Shown here: one piece after another, positions 1 to 8,982 of the stretch
Layout: each line of letters starts with the position of its first letter
Numbering within the stretch: the first letter of the stretch is position 1
Origin: Planctomycetaceae bacterium
GTDB lineage: Bacteria > Planctomycetota > Planctomycetia > Planctomycetales > Planctomycetaceae
DNA: 10,621 nucleotides
NCBI GenBank assembly: GCA_016795125.1
Contig: JAEUIG010000172.1
Span: forward strand, 1 to 10,621
Direction of reading: 5' to 3'
Translations under genes and position numbers: made by a program
Notes under the pieces: model-generated
What the model was told of the DNA's origin: nothing
What the model saw: only the letters and a program-made list of their open reading frames with translations
Databases searched by the model: none

Positions 1-447
1 TTCAAAGTACCGGCGGTTGTGGGTGCCGGTGAGTGCGTCGAAGGTCATCATTTCATAGATGGCCTCGTGATACTGCACTTCGATGTCGTCGGCCGACAGG
101 AATTTGAAGATGTGGTTGCCGACGCGGATCCGGTCCCCCGGAAACAGCGGCTGTTCCGAGGCTTTGACTTCGTTGACGTAAGTGCCGTTCAGGCTGCCGC
201 GATCGATGATCCGCCAGCCCCGTTCCGTGACTTCCAGCATCGCGTGGACACGGGAGATAAAGTCGTCCGTGACTTCAATGTTGCACTGAGCGTCGCGGCC
301 AATCGTCATTCGTGGACCGCGCAGCTCAACCAGGGAGGCGCTGGCAGAAGCCGGGTAGATCTGCACCAGCGACGCCTTTGTTTCCGGCCGCGCATGAATC
401 ATCGCGGCCAGGTCGTCGTTGCCGAAGATTGTCGCAGTGCTGGTCAT
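1..447 (-). CDS. FHA domain-GGDEF diguanylate cyclase, N-terminal part (cut by window edge)
   Basis: The first 149 codons are present, reading leftwards from an ATG at 447; the C-terminus lies outside the window. Residues about 25-118 form a forkhead-associated domain: G50-R51, then S65-R66-x-H68, then N87-G88-T89, the conserved phosphothreonine-binding positions. After a short helical linker (about 119-133) the protein reads MMTFDALTGTHNRRYF, the standard opening of a GGDEF domain (D-x-L-T-G-x-x-N-R-R). The GG(D/E)EF active site itself is outside the window, so catalytic competence cannot be judged. By family knowledge, a GGDEF domain makes cyclic di-GMP from GTP, and an FHA domain would couple this to Ser/Thr kinase signalling. 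No signal peptide or membrane segment is visible, so the protein is probably cytoplasmic. The start has no clear Shine-Dalgarno site; an in-frame TTG two codons upstream is an alternative. The gene is divergent from the sulfatase. Confidence 0.92.
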   Translation of the reverse strand, partial: MTSTATIFGNDDLAAMIHARPETKASLVQIYPASASASLVELRGPRMTIGRDAQCNIEVTDDFISRVHAMLEVTERGWRIIDRGSLNGTYVNEVKASEQPLFPGDRIRVGNHIFKFLSADDIEVQYHEAIYEMMTFDALTGTHNRRYFE

Positions 448-540
448 AAACAAGCCCGGTCGTGCCCGCGATCGGTTCCCCGTCGCAGATTCCTGAAGAA
501 GCTGTGGTCTCGGAACACTAGGTTCACGCCGTCGCCAATG

Positions 541-570
541 TTGGGAAAACCCGGTCGGCGGCCGTAAACT
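541..570 (+). promoter_or_regulatory. Possible sigma70-like promoter for the sulfatase gene
   Basis: TTGGGA (541-546) and TAAACT (565-570) are separated by 18 bases; each hexamer matches its consensus at 4 of 6 positions. Initiation would fall near 577, leaving a leader of roughly 145 bases before the chosen sulfatase start. In GC-rich DNA such matches arise easily, so this is only a candidate. I saw nothing else definite in the divergent spacer 448-721. Confidence 0.22.
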
Positions 571-721
571 GTCGGGCATTGTGTCGTAATTGGCGGGGGA
601 TTCGGATTGTCACCAACTGGACAGATCCGTTCCCGTTCGGCCCGATTCCTACGATCGCTGCAATCGGAACTTCCGCGACACCACCCGGGCCGCCGGACGC
701 GGAATTGACGGGAAAGCATCC

Positions 722-2440
722 ATGACCAGAACGCCCGTTGCGGCAACGCTGCTGTTGATGTTCGCGGTCCCGTCACACGCGGCCGACCGGCCGAATGTCG
801 TCCTGCTCATTACGGACGACCAGGGCTACGGCGACATCGGCGCCCACGGCAACACGATGCTCAAGACCCCCACGCTCGATCGGCTGCACGGCCAGAGCGT
901 GCGACTGACGGATTTTCACGTCGATCCGACCTGTTCGCCGACCCGTTCGGCGTTGATGACCGGCCGGTACTCCACTCGGACCGGGGTCTGGCACACGATT
1001 GCCGGCCGCTCGTTGATGGACCCGGGCGAAATCACCCTGGCGGAGGTTTTCGCCGCCAACGGCTATGCCACGGGACAGTTCGGGAAATGGCACCTGGGGG
1101 ACAATTATCCGCTGCGGCCGCAGGACCAGGGCTTCGCGCGGACGCTGCATCATCGAGGCGGCGGCATCACGCAGTCCCCCGATTTCTGGGGGAACGACTA
1201 CTTTGACGACACGTACTGGGGCGAGGACGGGGCGCCGCATCCTGCGACCGGCTACTGCACCGATGTGTGGTTCGCGGCCGCGCAGGAGTTCATTCGGGAG
1301 CACCGCGACGGACCTTTCCTCTGTTACGTCGCGACCAACGCTCCCCACAGCCCGTATTTCGTTGCAGAGAGCTACAGGCAGCCGTACCTCGCTGCCGGAG
1401 TTTCGGAGCCGATGGCCTCGTTTTACGGGATGATCGCGAACTTCGATGAGAACCTCGCGCGCCTGCTGGCGACGCTCGACGAATTGCAGATTGCCGACAA
1501 CACCCTCCTGATCTACATGACCGACAACGGCAGCGCCGCGGGATGGGCGCCGAACGGCCCCGCCGGTGCGTGGACCGGTTTCAATGCTGGCATGCGCGAC
1601 CGGAAGGCCTCGGAGTACGACGGCGGGCATCGGGTGCCGTTCTTCGTCCGCTGGCCAACGGGCGGCATCGGCGGGGGACGGGACGAAGACCTGCTCGCCG
1701 CGCACATCGACGTTCTGCCGACTCTCGTCGAACTGTGCGGCCTGACATCGCCGCCGCATCGCGCGTGGGACGGAGTGAGCCTCGCGTCAGTGCTGCGAGG
1801 CGACGACGGCGGACCATCGGCACGCACACTGTTTGTGCACTCGCAGCGGCTGGAACGGCCGGAGAAGTGGCGCAAGTGTGCGGTGCTGACCGAACAATGG
1901 CGACTCGTGAACGGAGTTGAGTTGTACGATGTCGTACCGGACCGGGGACAAAAAACGGATGTTGCGAGTTCCCACCCCGATGTCGTGAGTACGTTGCGAT
2001 CGGCGTACGATCGCTGGTGGGAAAGCCTGGAGCCGGTGTTCGATGACGAGGTCCGCATCGGCCTGGGACATGCGTCGGCAAATCCGACCTTGTTGTGCTG
2101 CCACGACTGGCATGGCGAGCCGATTCCGGTGAACCAGGACACGGTCGCGAAAGATCCGGCGCAGAACGGCTACTGGTCGGTCGATGTCCGCGAAGCCGGC
2201 CGGTACGAGTTCCGGCTGCGTTCGCGCCCGCCGGGCACGATTCAGCCGATCGATGCAACGACTGCGACGCTGCGACTCGGCGACGTTGAGCGGACAATTG
2301 CTGTGCCGTCGGGCGCCGACGAAGCCGTGGTGTCGGTGGACCTTACGGCCGGGCCGGCGCATCTGGCGACCGAGATTTCGGGAGGTTCGCGGCCGGCACG
2401 CGGCGCGTACTACGTGGAGGTCCGTCGAGTGTCCGAATGA
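722..2440 (+). CDS. Secreted type I (Cys-type) sulfatase, arylsulfatase A-like
   Basis: This 572-residue enzyme should hydrolyse sulfate esters, probably on sulfated polysaccharides, outside the cytoplasm. The N-terminus (1-21) is a signal peptide: basic start, hydrophobic core ATLLLMFAV, and cleavage near S-H-A-A. The mature part begins with RPNVVLLITDDQGYGDIG, where D32 and D33 are metal ligands. The signature is CSPTRSALMTG at 71-81; Cys71 is the residue converted to formylglycine. Other family positions are GKWHLG (K122, H124), H209 in NAPHSP, TDNG (D268, N269) and K295...DGGHRVP. The catalytic fold ends near 430. Residues about 480-570 look like an added beta-sandwich (YWSVDVREAGRYEFRLR...GAYYVEVRRV). 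The frame stays open upstream to an ATG at 590, but starting there would bury the signal peptide behind 44 polar residues, so 722 is preferred. No maturation enzyme (FGE or anSME) is nearby. The substrate cannot be read from the sequence. Confidence 0.95.
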   Translation: MTRTPVAATLLLMFAVPSHAADRPNVVLLITDDQGYGDIGAHGNTMLKTPTLDRLHGQSVRLTDFHVDPTCSPTRSALMTGRYSTRTGVWHTIAGRSLMDPGEITLAEVFAANGYATGQFGKWHLGDNYPLRPQDQGFARTLHHRGGGITQSPDFWGNDYFDDTYWGEDGAPHPATGYCTDVWFAAAQEFIREHRDGPFLCYVATNAPHSPYFVAESYRQPYLAAGVSEPMASFYGMIANFDENLARLLATLDELQIADNTLLIYMTDNGSAAGWAPNGPAGAWTGFNAGMRDRKASEYDGGHRVPFFVRWPTGGIGGGRDEDLLAAHIDVLPTLVELCGLTSPPHRAWDGVSLASVLRGDDGGPSARTLFVHSQRLERPEKWRKCAVLTEQWRLVNGVELYDVVPDRGQKTDVASSHPDVVSTLRSAYDRWWESLEPVFDDEVRIGLGHASANPTLLCCHDWHGEPIPVNQDTVAKDPAQNGYWSVDVREAGRYEFRLRSRPPGTIQPIDATTATLRLGDVERTIAVPSGADEAVVSVDLTAGPAHLATEISGGSRPARGAYYVEVRRVSE

Positions 2441-2455
2441 AGTGCGCGGCCCTTG

Positions 2456-2484
2456 TTGACGGTTCAGGAGGCGGCCACTACCGT
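2456..2484 (+). promoter_or_regulatory. Possible promoter for the MMPL transporter gene
   Basis: TTGACG (2456-2461) lies 17 bases before TACCGT (2479-2484). The -35 hexamer matches its consensus at 5 of 6 positions; the -10 keeps only the T, A and final T. It sits just after the sulfatase stop at 2440 and would give a leader of about 130 bases before the transporter start. The rest of the 2441-2623 spacer contains the hairpin at 2580-2599 and a pair of weaker, competing stems around 2485-2513. Confidence 0.3.
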
Positions 2485-2579
2485 GGTCGGTCTGAACGGC
2501 AGGCGTGCCGACCGAACTCCTCTTTCCGCACGGCGGATTGCGTTTGACGCGAGAGTTCGTCTGGATCCCCTGCAGTTTG

Positions 2580-2599
2580 CCGCCGGCTCCGGCCGGCGG
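2580..2599 (+). promoter_or_regulatory. Stable UNCG-loop hairpin in the leader of the MMPL gene
   Basis: CCGCCGGC (2580-2587) pairs perfectly with GCCGGCGG (2592-2599) around the loop TCCG. In RNA this is an 8-bp all-G/C stem closed by C(UCCG)G, a member of the exceptionally stable UNCG tetraloop class. The 3' arm ends 24 bases before the ATG at 2624. No T-run follows, so it does not look like a classical intrinsic terminator. It could be a leader structure affecting translation or mRNA stability, or a remnant end signal for the sulfatase transcript. The structure is seen; the role is inferred. Confidence 0.5.
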
Positions 2600-2623
2600 T
2601 TCCCGCCCTCGTAGTTTGTCCTC

Positions 2624-5398
2624 ATGTTTGAGCGTCTCGGCAGATTCGTCAGCCGCTGGCCCTTGCCGATTGCGGCCGCATGGATCGTCGTGTCCATCGT
2701 GACGCACGCGACATCGCCGGATTGGTCCCGCGTGGCGCAGCAGGGCGAGTTTGCCTTCCTGCCGGCAGATTCGCTGAGCAGGGAAGCCGAAGAGCTGTAC
2801 CGCCAGGCCTTTCATCCCCCCGAGGCCGCCGCCGAAGCGGGAAACAACGCCCGGCAGGACATCCTCGGCAGCAATGTCGTCATTGTCGTGCAGCGGGAGG
2901 ATCTGGCGGAGGGGCTGACTGAGGCCGATTTCCAGTTCATCTCGTCGGTCCTGAACCCGGGGCTGCAGGCCATTCGGATCACGACGGGACCGGGCTTTGC
3001 CACCGGCGACCAATCGGCCTATGTGCACGACTTTCTGCGCGGGGTCGTGGACGATCTGCAATCGGCCGGTGATCCACTGGAAATGGAGGAGGTCGCCGCC
3101 GCCGTCCATCAGAATGCCGGCGATTCGGAGGACGCTCCGCGCGTGCTGCCCGCCGAGGAGATGATCGCTTCCGGAGTCTGGACCTACGCAGCGAAGCCCA
3201 TTGGTCCGCTGCTCATCAGCCACGACAAAAAGTCCACGTTGCTGGTCGTCCAGGTCGAAGCGGAGTTCCTCGACCGCAAGCACATGCTGCTGCTGGAGCG
3301 GATCGAGGGGTTCCTGAACGACGTCACGCAGCATCGCGCCGACTACCCCGAATCGCTGCGCGTGCCGGCCAATCTCGACCTGGCCATCAGCGGGTCGGCG
3401 ACCGTCGGCCGCGACATGCTCGATGCGGAAAAGAAAAGCACACAAAATACGGAGCTCTATACCAAGGTCCTCGTCATCGTGCTGCTGCTGCTGATCTACC
3501 GCGCGCCGATGCTGGTGGTGATTCCGCTGATGACCGTCGGCCTGACGACCGACCTGACGATCGCGCTGCTGCGGCACATGGCGATTGCCGGCTGGATCAA
3601 CGTGTTTTCCGGGCTGGAGATCTACGTCACGGTCGTGGTGTATGGCGCGGGCGTCGACTTCTGCCTGTTCCTGATTTCGCGGTACAAGGAGGGACTGGAC
3701 GCCGGCGCGACGTTCGGGGACGCGGTGGTCGACTCCATCTCCAAGGTCGGTCTGGCGCTGGCCTGCAGCGCGGGCACCAGCATTGCGGGCATCGGGATGA
3801 TGATGTTCGCGCAGTTCGGCAAGTTTCCCCAGGCGGGATTCTCGATTTCGTTTGGACTGTTCATCGTCCTGTGCTGCGCACTGACGTTCACGCCGGCCCT
3901 GCTGCGGCTGACGCAGCGCTTCGCATTCTGGCCGGATGTTCGCCGCGAGCGGATTTCGCCGCAGGAAGGCTGGATTCCGGAGAGCAGCCCGCTGGCGTTC
4001 CTGTCGCGTTCCCCGCGTTGGACCAAACAACTGTGGGAGTGGGTGGCGGGGGTCATCGAACGTCGTCCCGGGACCGTGTTCGTCACCACAGTCGCCCTGA
4101 TGACGCCGTTCGCGATTGTCGGCGTGCTCAACTACAACCGGCTGAGCTACGGATTGTTGACCGAGTTGCCGCCTGATGTCACCAGCGTGGTGGGGGCAGA
4201 AGCCGTCAAGGATCACTTCCCCGCCGGTATGACGGGCGTCACGTCCGTGCTGCTGAAGAATGACGATTTCAAGCTGGCGGGCCGGGCGGGCGTGTCCAGG
4301 GGCGAACAGCTGGCCCGGGAAATCACGAACCGGTTGATGGACAGAGCCTCCGAACTTGGCCTGGCGGATGTCCGCAGCCAGAGCGCACCGCTGGGAACCA
4401 CGCGTGCGGACGACATGCCGGACGACATCGCCTCGAAAGGCGTGGCCCGTAATCTCGCACAGCGCGAATATGTCAGCACGTCCGGTCCGCTGTCCGGAAA
4501 GGTGATGCGGCTCGACCTGGTGTTCGACGTCGATCCCTTCACTCCGGAGACCATCAGCCGGCTCACGCATGCCGAAGCGGCGGTTCGCACGGCGCTGCGC
4601 GACATTGCCGGCTCCGTGGAGGAAGGGGACTCAAAAGCCGAGTTGTACCAGTCGCTGCCGGACATGACGCAGGTCCGGATGCTCGGCGCCACCGCGAGCC
4701 TGCGGGACCTCAAGAAAGTCACCGATCGCGACCGCGTGCTGATCGCCATCCTGGTGACTGTCGCGGTGTACTTTGTGCTGATCACCCTGCTGGGGCGACC
4801 GGCCATCAGTCTCTACCTGATTGCAACGGTGCTGTTCAGCTTCCTGGTCACACTCGGGGTGACGCATGCCGTGTTCTGGCTGCGGGCGCCTGCGACGTAT
4901 TCGGGCGTGGACTGGAAGGCGCCGATTTTCGTATTCACGATCCTCGTCGCCATGGGTGAGGACTACAACGTCCTCCTGATGGCGCGGGTCGATGAAGAAC
5001 AGCGCATACATGGGCCGGCCAAAGGAGTCCTGGTCGCCCTGATGAGAACCGGCTCCATCATTTCCAGTTGCGGCATCATCATGGCGGGGACATTCGCCTC
5101 GCTGATGACCGGCACGCTGATGGGTATCATCCAACTCGGGTTCGCGCTGGCATTCGGCGTCCTGCTGGACACGTTCGTCGTCCGCCCGATCCTCGTGCCC
5201 AGCTACCTGGTGCTGCTGTATCAGGGGGGCTTCGGCCGCTTCGGCCGCTGGCTGGGCTATGCGGAGCTTCCGCCGCCGATTCCAGCGGGGTCCATGGAAT
5301 CGCATTCCAGCGGGCCATCCGGTCCGCATCGGCATCCCGAGCCGGAAACGCCAGCGGGCACATCGCAGCCCACGGGTGAAGACCGGCAGGGTCAATGA
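2624..5398 (+). CDS. MMPL/RND-superfamily membrane transporter
   Basis: A 924-residue inner-membrane transporter with the duplicated RND layout. TM1 is at about 14-28, followed by a large extracytoplasmic domain (about 30-278), a helix cluster (about 281-428), a cytoplasmic linker, a TM near 484-503, a second extracytoplasmic domain (about 505-702), a helix cluster (about 704-868) and a tail. Each half carries the MMPL signature at the proton-relay helix: GAGVDFCLFLISRYKE (D345) and AMGEDYNVLLMARVDEE (D780, Y781). Family members use proton motive force to export lipids, hopanoids, glycolipids or hydrophobic compounds; the substrate here is unknown. The ATG at 2624 is the first possible start, because an in-frame TAG lies four codons upstream; no Shine-Dalgarno site is visible. 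The last 40 or so residues are rich in Pro, Ser, Gly and His and are probably disordered. The gene is 183 bp after the sulfatase and convergent with asnS. No partner adaptor or outer-membrane gene is seen. Confidence 0.95.
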   Translation: MFERLGRFVSRWPLPIAAAWIVVSIVTHATSPDWSRVAQQGEFAFLPADSLSREAEELYRQAFHPPEAAAEAGNNARQDILGSNVVIVVQREDLAEGLTEADFQFISSVLNPGLQAIRITTGPGFATGDQSAYVHDFLRGVVDDLQSAGDPLEMEEVAAAVHQNAGDSEDAPRVLPAEEMIASGVWTYAAKPIGPLLISHDKKSTLLVVQVEAEFLDRKHMLLLERIEGFLNDVTQHRADYPESLRVPANLDLAISGSATVGRDMLDAEKKSTQNTELYTKVLVIVLLLLIYRAPMLVVIPLMTVGLTTDLTIALLRHMAIAGWINVFSGLEIYVTVVVYGAGVDFCLFLISRYKEGLDAGATFGDAVVDSISKVGLALACSAGTSIAGIGMMMFAQFGKFPQAGFSISFGLFIVLCCALTFTPALLRLTQRFAFWPDVRRERISPQEGWIPESSPLAFLSRSPRWTKQLWEWVAGVIERRPGTVFVTTVALMTPFAIVGVLNYNRLSYGLLTELPPDVTSVVGAEAVKDHFPAGMTGVTSVLLKNDDFKLAGRAGVSRGEQLAREITNRLMDRASELGLADVRSQSAPLGTTRADDMPDDIASKGVARNLAQREYVSTSGPLSGKVMRLDLVFDVDPFTPETISRLTHAEAAVRTALRDIAGSVEEGDSKAELYQSLPDMTQVRMLGATASLRDLKKVTDRDRVLIAILVTVAVYFVLITLLGRPAISLYLIATVLFSFLVTLGVTHAVFWLRAPATYSGVDWKAPIFVFTILVAMGEDYNVLLMARVDEEQRIHGPAKGVLVALMRTGSIISSCGIIMAGTFASLMTGTLMGIIQLGFALAFGVLLDTFVVRPILVPSYLVLLYQGGFGRFGRWLGYAELPPPIPAGSMESHSSGPSGPHRHPEPETPAGTSQPTGEDRQGQ

Positions 5399-5482
5399 CT
5401 CGATCGGCAATCGGTGCCATGGCGGCTGCCGCAGGTCGACACTGTGGTGCGCCGACGACTGGTGCAGTTGTCCGGCCGTTCC

Positions 5483-6955
<1,473 letters not shown>

Positions 6956-7084
6956 GGTGAAACTCCGTTTAAGGACACGCGTCGCACGGCCTGAACTGGA
7001 CAAGATCGTGGCTTCGACGGTTCGCTGTCCGTAATCTAGGCGACACGTCCCCTTTCATCGACTCCGAATTCCACCGGCAAAACG

Positions 7085-8872
7085 ATGCGCACGTCGCGCA
7101 CGAACATCGCCGCTGTCGCGCTGCTGGCAGTTCATGCCGGACTGCTGGCCTGGAGCGGTTACGTTCACAGCCCCACGCTGGATGAAGTTGGCCATTTGCC
7201 CGGTGGACTGGTGATCTGGCAGTACGGCCGGTTCGACCTGTATCGCGTCAATCCGCCGCTGCCGCGAGCCGTGGCCGCAATCCCGGTCGCGCTCCTGTCA
7301 CACGAGACCGACTGGAGCAAGTTCAGCGATTCGCCCGGCGCGCGGCCCGAATGGGCGATCGGATCGGACTTCATTCGGGCGAACGGGGAACGAGCGTTCT
7401 GGCTGTTCACGTTAGCGCGCTGGGCCTGCATTCCGTTCAGTCTGCTCGGCGGCATCGTCTGCTGGCGCTGGGGCCGTTCGCTGTTCGGCGAGTCGGCAGG
7501 GCTTTTGGCCCTCACGCTGTGGTGCTTCTGCCCGAACATCCTCGGCAACGGTGCTCTGGTGACGCCGGACGTGCCGGCTGCGGCGCTCGGAGTGCTGGCC
7601 GCATTCTGTTTTTGGCGCTGGCTGTGCCGACCGACATGGACATCCGCATTGATTGCCGGCGCTTCGCTCGGGCTGGCCGAATTGTGCAAGTTGACCTGGG
7701 TCGTGCTGTTTGGCCTGTGGCCGGCAATCTGGTTGATTGCACAGTTCGTGGAATTCCAGCGTGCGAAACCGGCAAGCGGGATCGGTGCGCGGACGCCAGG
7801 CGTCGGACAATTGACGGTGGTTCTGCTGATGGGGCTCTATGTTCTGAACCTCGGTTATGCGTTCGACGGCTCGTTTCGGCGGCTGGACAGCTATCCGTTC
7901 TTCAGCCGAACACTGGCCGGCGAGACCCGCGACCGGAACAGCGATCCTCCCGGCAACCGGTTCGTCGGGACGTGGCTCGGCGCACTCCCGGTGCCGTTGC
8001 CATACGACTATCTCACCGGAATGGACCTGCAGAAGCAGGACTTCGAAGTGGGGAAGACTTCGTATCTGCGCGGCGAGTTCAAGCAAGGCGGCTGGTGGTA
8101 CTACTACCTGTACGCCGCCGCCGTGAAGCTGCCGCTCGGCCTGCTGGTGCTGATTCCCGTTGCGTCATGGCTCGCGTTTTTCAGGTGTGCGCGTCTGGCA
8201 CTGGTTGATGCGTTGCCGTTGCTACTCCCACCACTGGTCGTCTTCGTACTCGTCAGTTCGCAGACCGGCTTCAACCGGTACTTTCGTTACGTCGTCCCCG
8301 CTTTGCCGTTCGTGTTCATAGCGATCAGCAGAGTCGCCCTGTTCTTTTCAACCGCGACGTCCACGACGCTTGCGGCCTCGCGGCCCTTCCTCGCCGTCCG
8401 TGCGATCTCCCTCGCCGCAATCGCCTGGGCGGTCGCGAGCAGCCTGTATTACTGCCCGCACAGCCTGAGCTACTTCAATGAGTTCGCCGGCGGGCCGCGC
8501 CGTGGGCACGACCACCTGATCGATGCGAACATCGACTGGGGACAGGATTTGTTCCTGTTGCGGGAGTGGATTGCGGAGCACCCGGAGGCGCGGCCGCTGA
8601 CGGTCACCTACGAAGGTTTCTTCGATCCGGCGATTGCCGGAGTCGATTTCCCGCGAACGCCCGCGATTCCCCTCGGCGACTCGCGCGCGGAAATGCGGGA
8701 CCAGCTCCAGCCGGGCTGGCACGCGGTCAGCGTGAGCTGTTTGCGGCACCCCTCGCACATGTACGACTACCTGCAGCCGTTCGAGCCGGTGGCGCTGGCG
8801 GGGTATTCGATTTATGTCTACCGGCTGACGGCTGAGGATGTGGAGGAGATTCGTCGAGCAGCGGCGAAATAG
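7085..8872 (+). CDS. GT-C fold membrane glycosyltransferase, PMT/ArnT-like (GT39/GT83 type)
   Basis: A 595-residue polytopic membrane protein with the plan of lipid-linked sugar glycosyltransferases. TM1 (about 9-26) leads to SPTLDEVGHLPGG, where D33-E34 match the acidic pair in the first extracytoplasmic loop of PMT/ArnT enzymes. Then come YGRFDLYRVNPPLPR (NPPL at 56-59) and LVTPDVPAAALG (D162), all typical of the family. Further hydrophobic helices are at about 109-126, 137-150, 163-180, 186-222, 243-258, 346-366, 374-391, 402-420 and 437-454. The C-terminal soluble part contains ANIDWGQDLFLLREWI (481-496), a block I associate with planctomycete members. The enzyme would move a sugar from a polyprenyl-phosphate carrier onto a lipid or protein on the outer face of the membrane; donor and acceptor are unknown. 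The ATG at 7085 lacks a Shine-Dalgarno site but gives a normal N-terminus. The gene is 129 bp from divergent asnS and 110 bp before miaB. Confidence 0.88.
   Translation: MRTSRTNIAAVALLAVHAGLLAWSGYVHSPTLDEVGHLPGGLVIWQYGRFDLYRVNPPLPRAVAAIPVALLSHETDWSKFSDSPGARPEWAIGSDFIRANGERAFWLFTLARWACIPFSLLGGIVCWRWGRSLFGESAGLLALTLWCFCPNILGNGALVTPDVPAAALGVLAAFCFWRWLCRPTWTSALIAGASLGLAELCKLTWVVLFGLWPAIWLIAQFVEFQRAKPASGIGARTPGVGQLTVVLLMGLYVLNLGYAFDGSFRRLDSYPFFSRTLAGETRDRNSDPPGNRFVGTWLGALPVPLPYDYLTGMDLQKQDFEVGKTSYLRGEFKQGGWWYYYLYAAAVKLPLGLLVLIPVASWLAFFRCARLALVDALPLLLPPLVVFVLVSSQTGFNRYFRYVVPALPFVFIAISRVALFFSTATSTTLAASRPFLAVRAISLAAIAWAVASSLYYCPHSLSYFNEFAGGPRRGHDHLIDANIDWGQDLFLLREWIAEHPEARPLTVTYEGFFDPAIAGVDFPRTPAIPLGDSRAEMRDQLQPGWHAVSVSCLRHPSHMYDYLQPFEPVALAGYSIYVYRLTAEDVEEIRRAAAK
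7762..7778 (+). repeat. Near-copy of the miaB-flanking motif inside the glycosyltransferase gene
   Basis: TGCGAAACCGGCAAGCG equals the motif at 8935-8950 with one extra G. It encodes part of the polar loop F-Q-R-A-K-P-A-S-G (about residues 224-232) between two membrane helices. Fourteen bases later GACGCC-A-GGCGTC (7792-7804) forms a short perfect palindrome. The match is real, but its origin as a mobile or interspersed element is inference; chance is possible. Confidence 0.4.
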
Positions 8873-8875
8873 CCT

Positions 8876-8902
8876 GGCAACCGCCGTTGCCCCGCTCTGC
8901 GG
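8876..8902 (+). terminator. Two adjacent short hairpins after the glycosyltransferase stop
   Basis: GGCAAC (8876-8881) pairs with GTTGCC (8886-8891) around CGCC, starting three bases after the stop codon. Directly next, CCGC (8892-8895) pairs with GCGG (8899-8902) around TCT. There is no T-run, so this is not a standard intrinsic terminator. It could slow polymerase or protect the 3' end of the transcript. Confidence 0.3.
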
Positions 8903-8934
8903 AATCCATCAGAATTGCGGGTTCGAATAGTGTC

Positions 8935-8950
8935 TGCGAAACCGCAAGCG
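8935..8950 (+). repeat. 16-bp motif TGCGAAACCGCAAGCG upstream of miaB
   Basis: This exact 16-mer lies 32 bases before the miaB start, and its perfect reverse complement occurs at 10552-10567, just after miaB. The two copies thus form an inverted pair around the gene. No palindrome is completed at this upstream site, so it resembles one arm of the downstream hairpin. Function unknown. Confidence 0.65.
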
Positions 8951-8982
8951 TGCGACGGACGGGGTGAATTGAAAAGGCGACG

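Noticed and set aside
19..567. 182-codon plus-strand frame at the left edge
   Set aside because: The minus strand encodes a clear FHA domain and GGDEF start over the same bases.
773..1759. 328-codon minus-strand frame inside the sulfatase gene
   Set aside because: Antisense shadow without motifs; the sulfatase signature lies on the other strand.
1787..4570. 927-codon open frame on the minus strand opposite the sulfatase end and the transporter
   Set aside because: Its translation is rich in Arg, His and Gln with no domain or membrane pattern, and it crosses two well-supported genes; it is a by-product of high third-position GC on the opposite strand.
5399..5482. Search for a bidirectional terminator between the convergent transporter and asnS genes
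   Set aside because: Only a 4-bp stem (GCGG/CCGC near 5422-5432) was found, with no T-run on either strand; too weak to call.
7009..7037. TAATCT (7032-7037) as a promoter -10 for the glycosyltransferase
   Set aside because: No acceptable -35 hexamer lies 16-18 bases upstream.
8912..8936. GGGTTCGAATAG, resembling a tRNA T-loop
   Set aside because: The flanking bases do not form the 5-bp T-stem, and no acceptor or anticodon arms are found around it.
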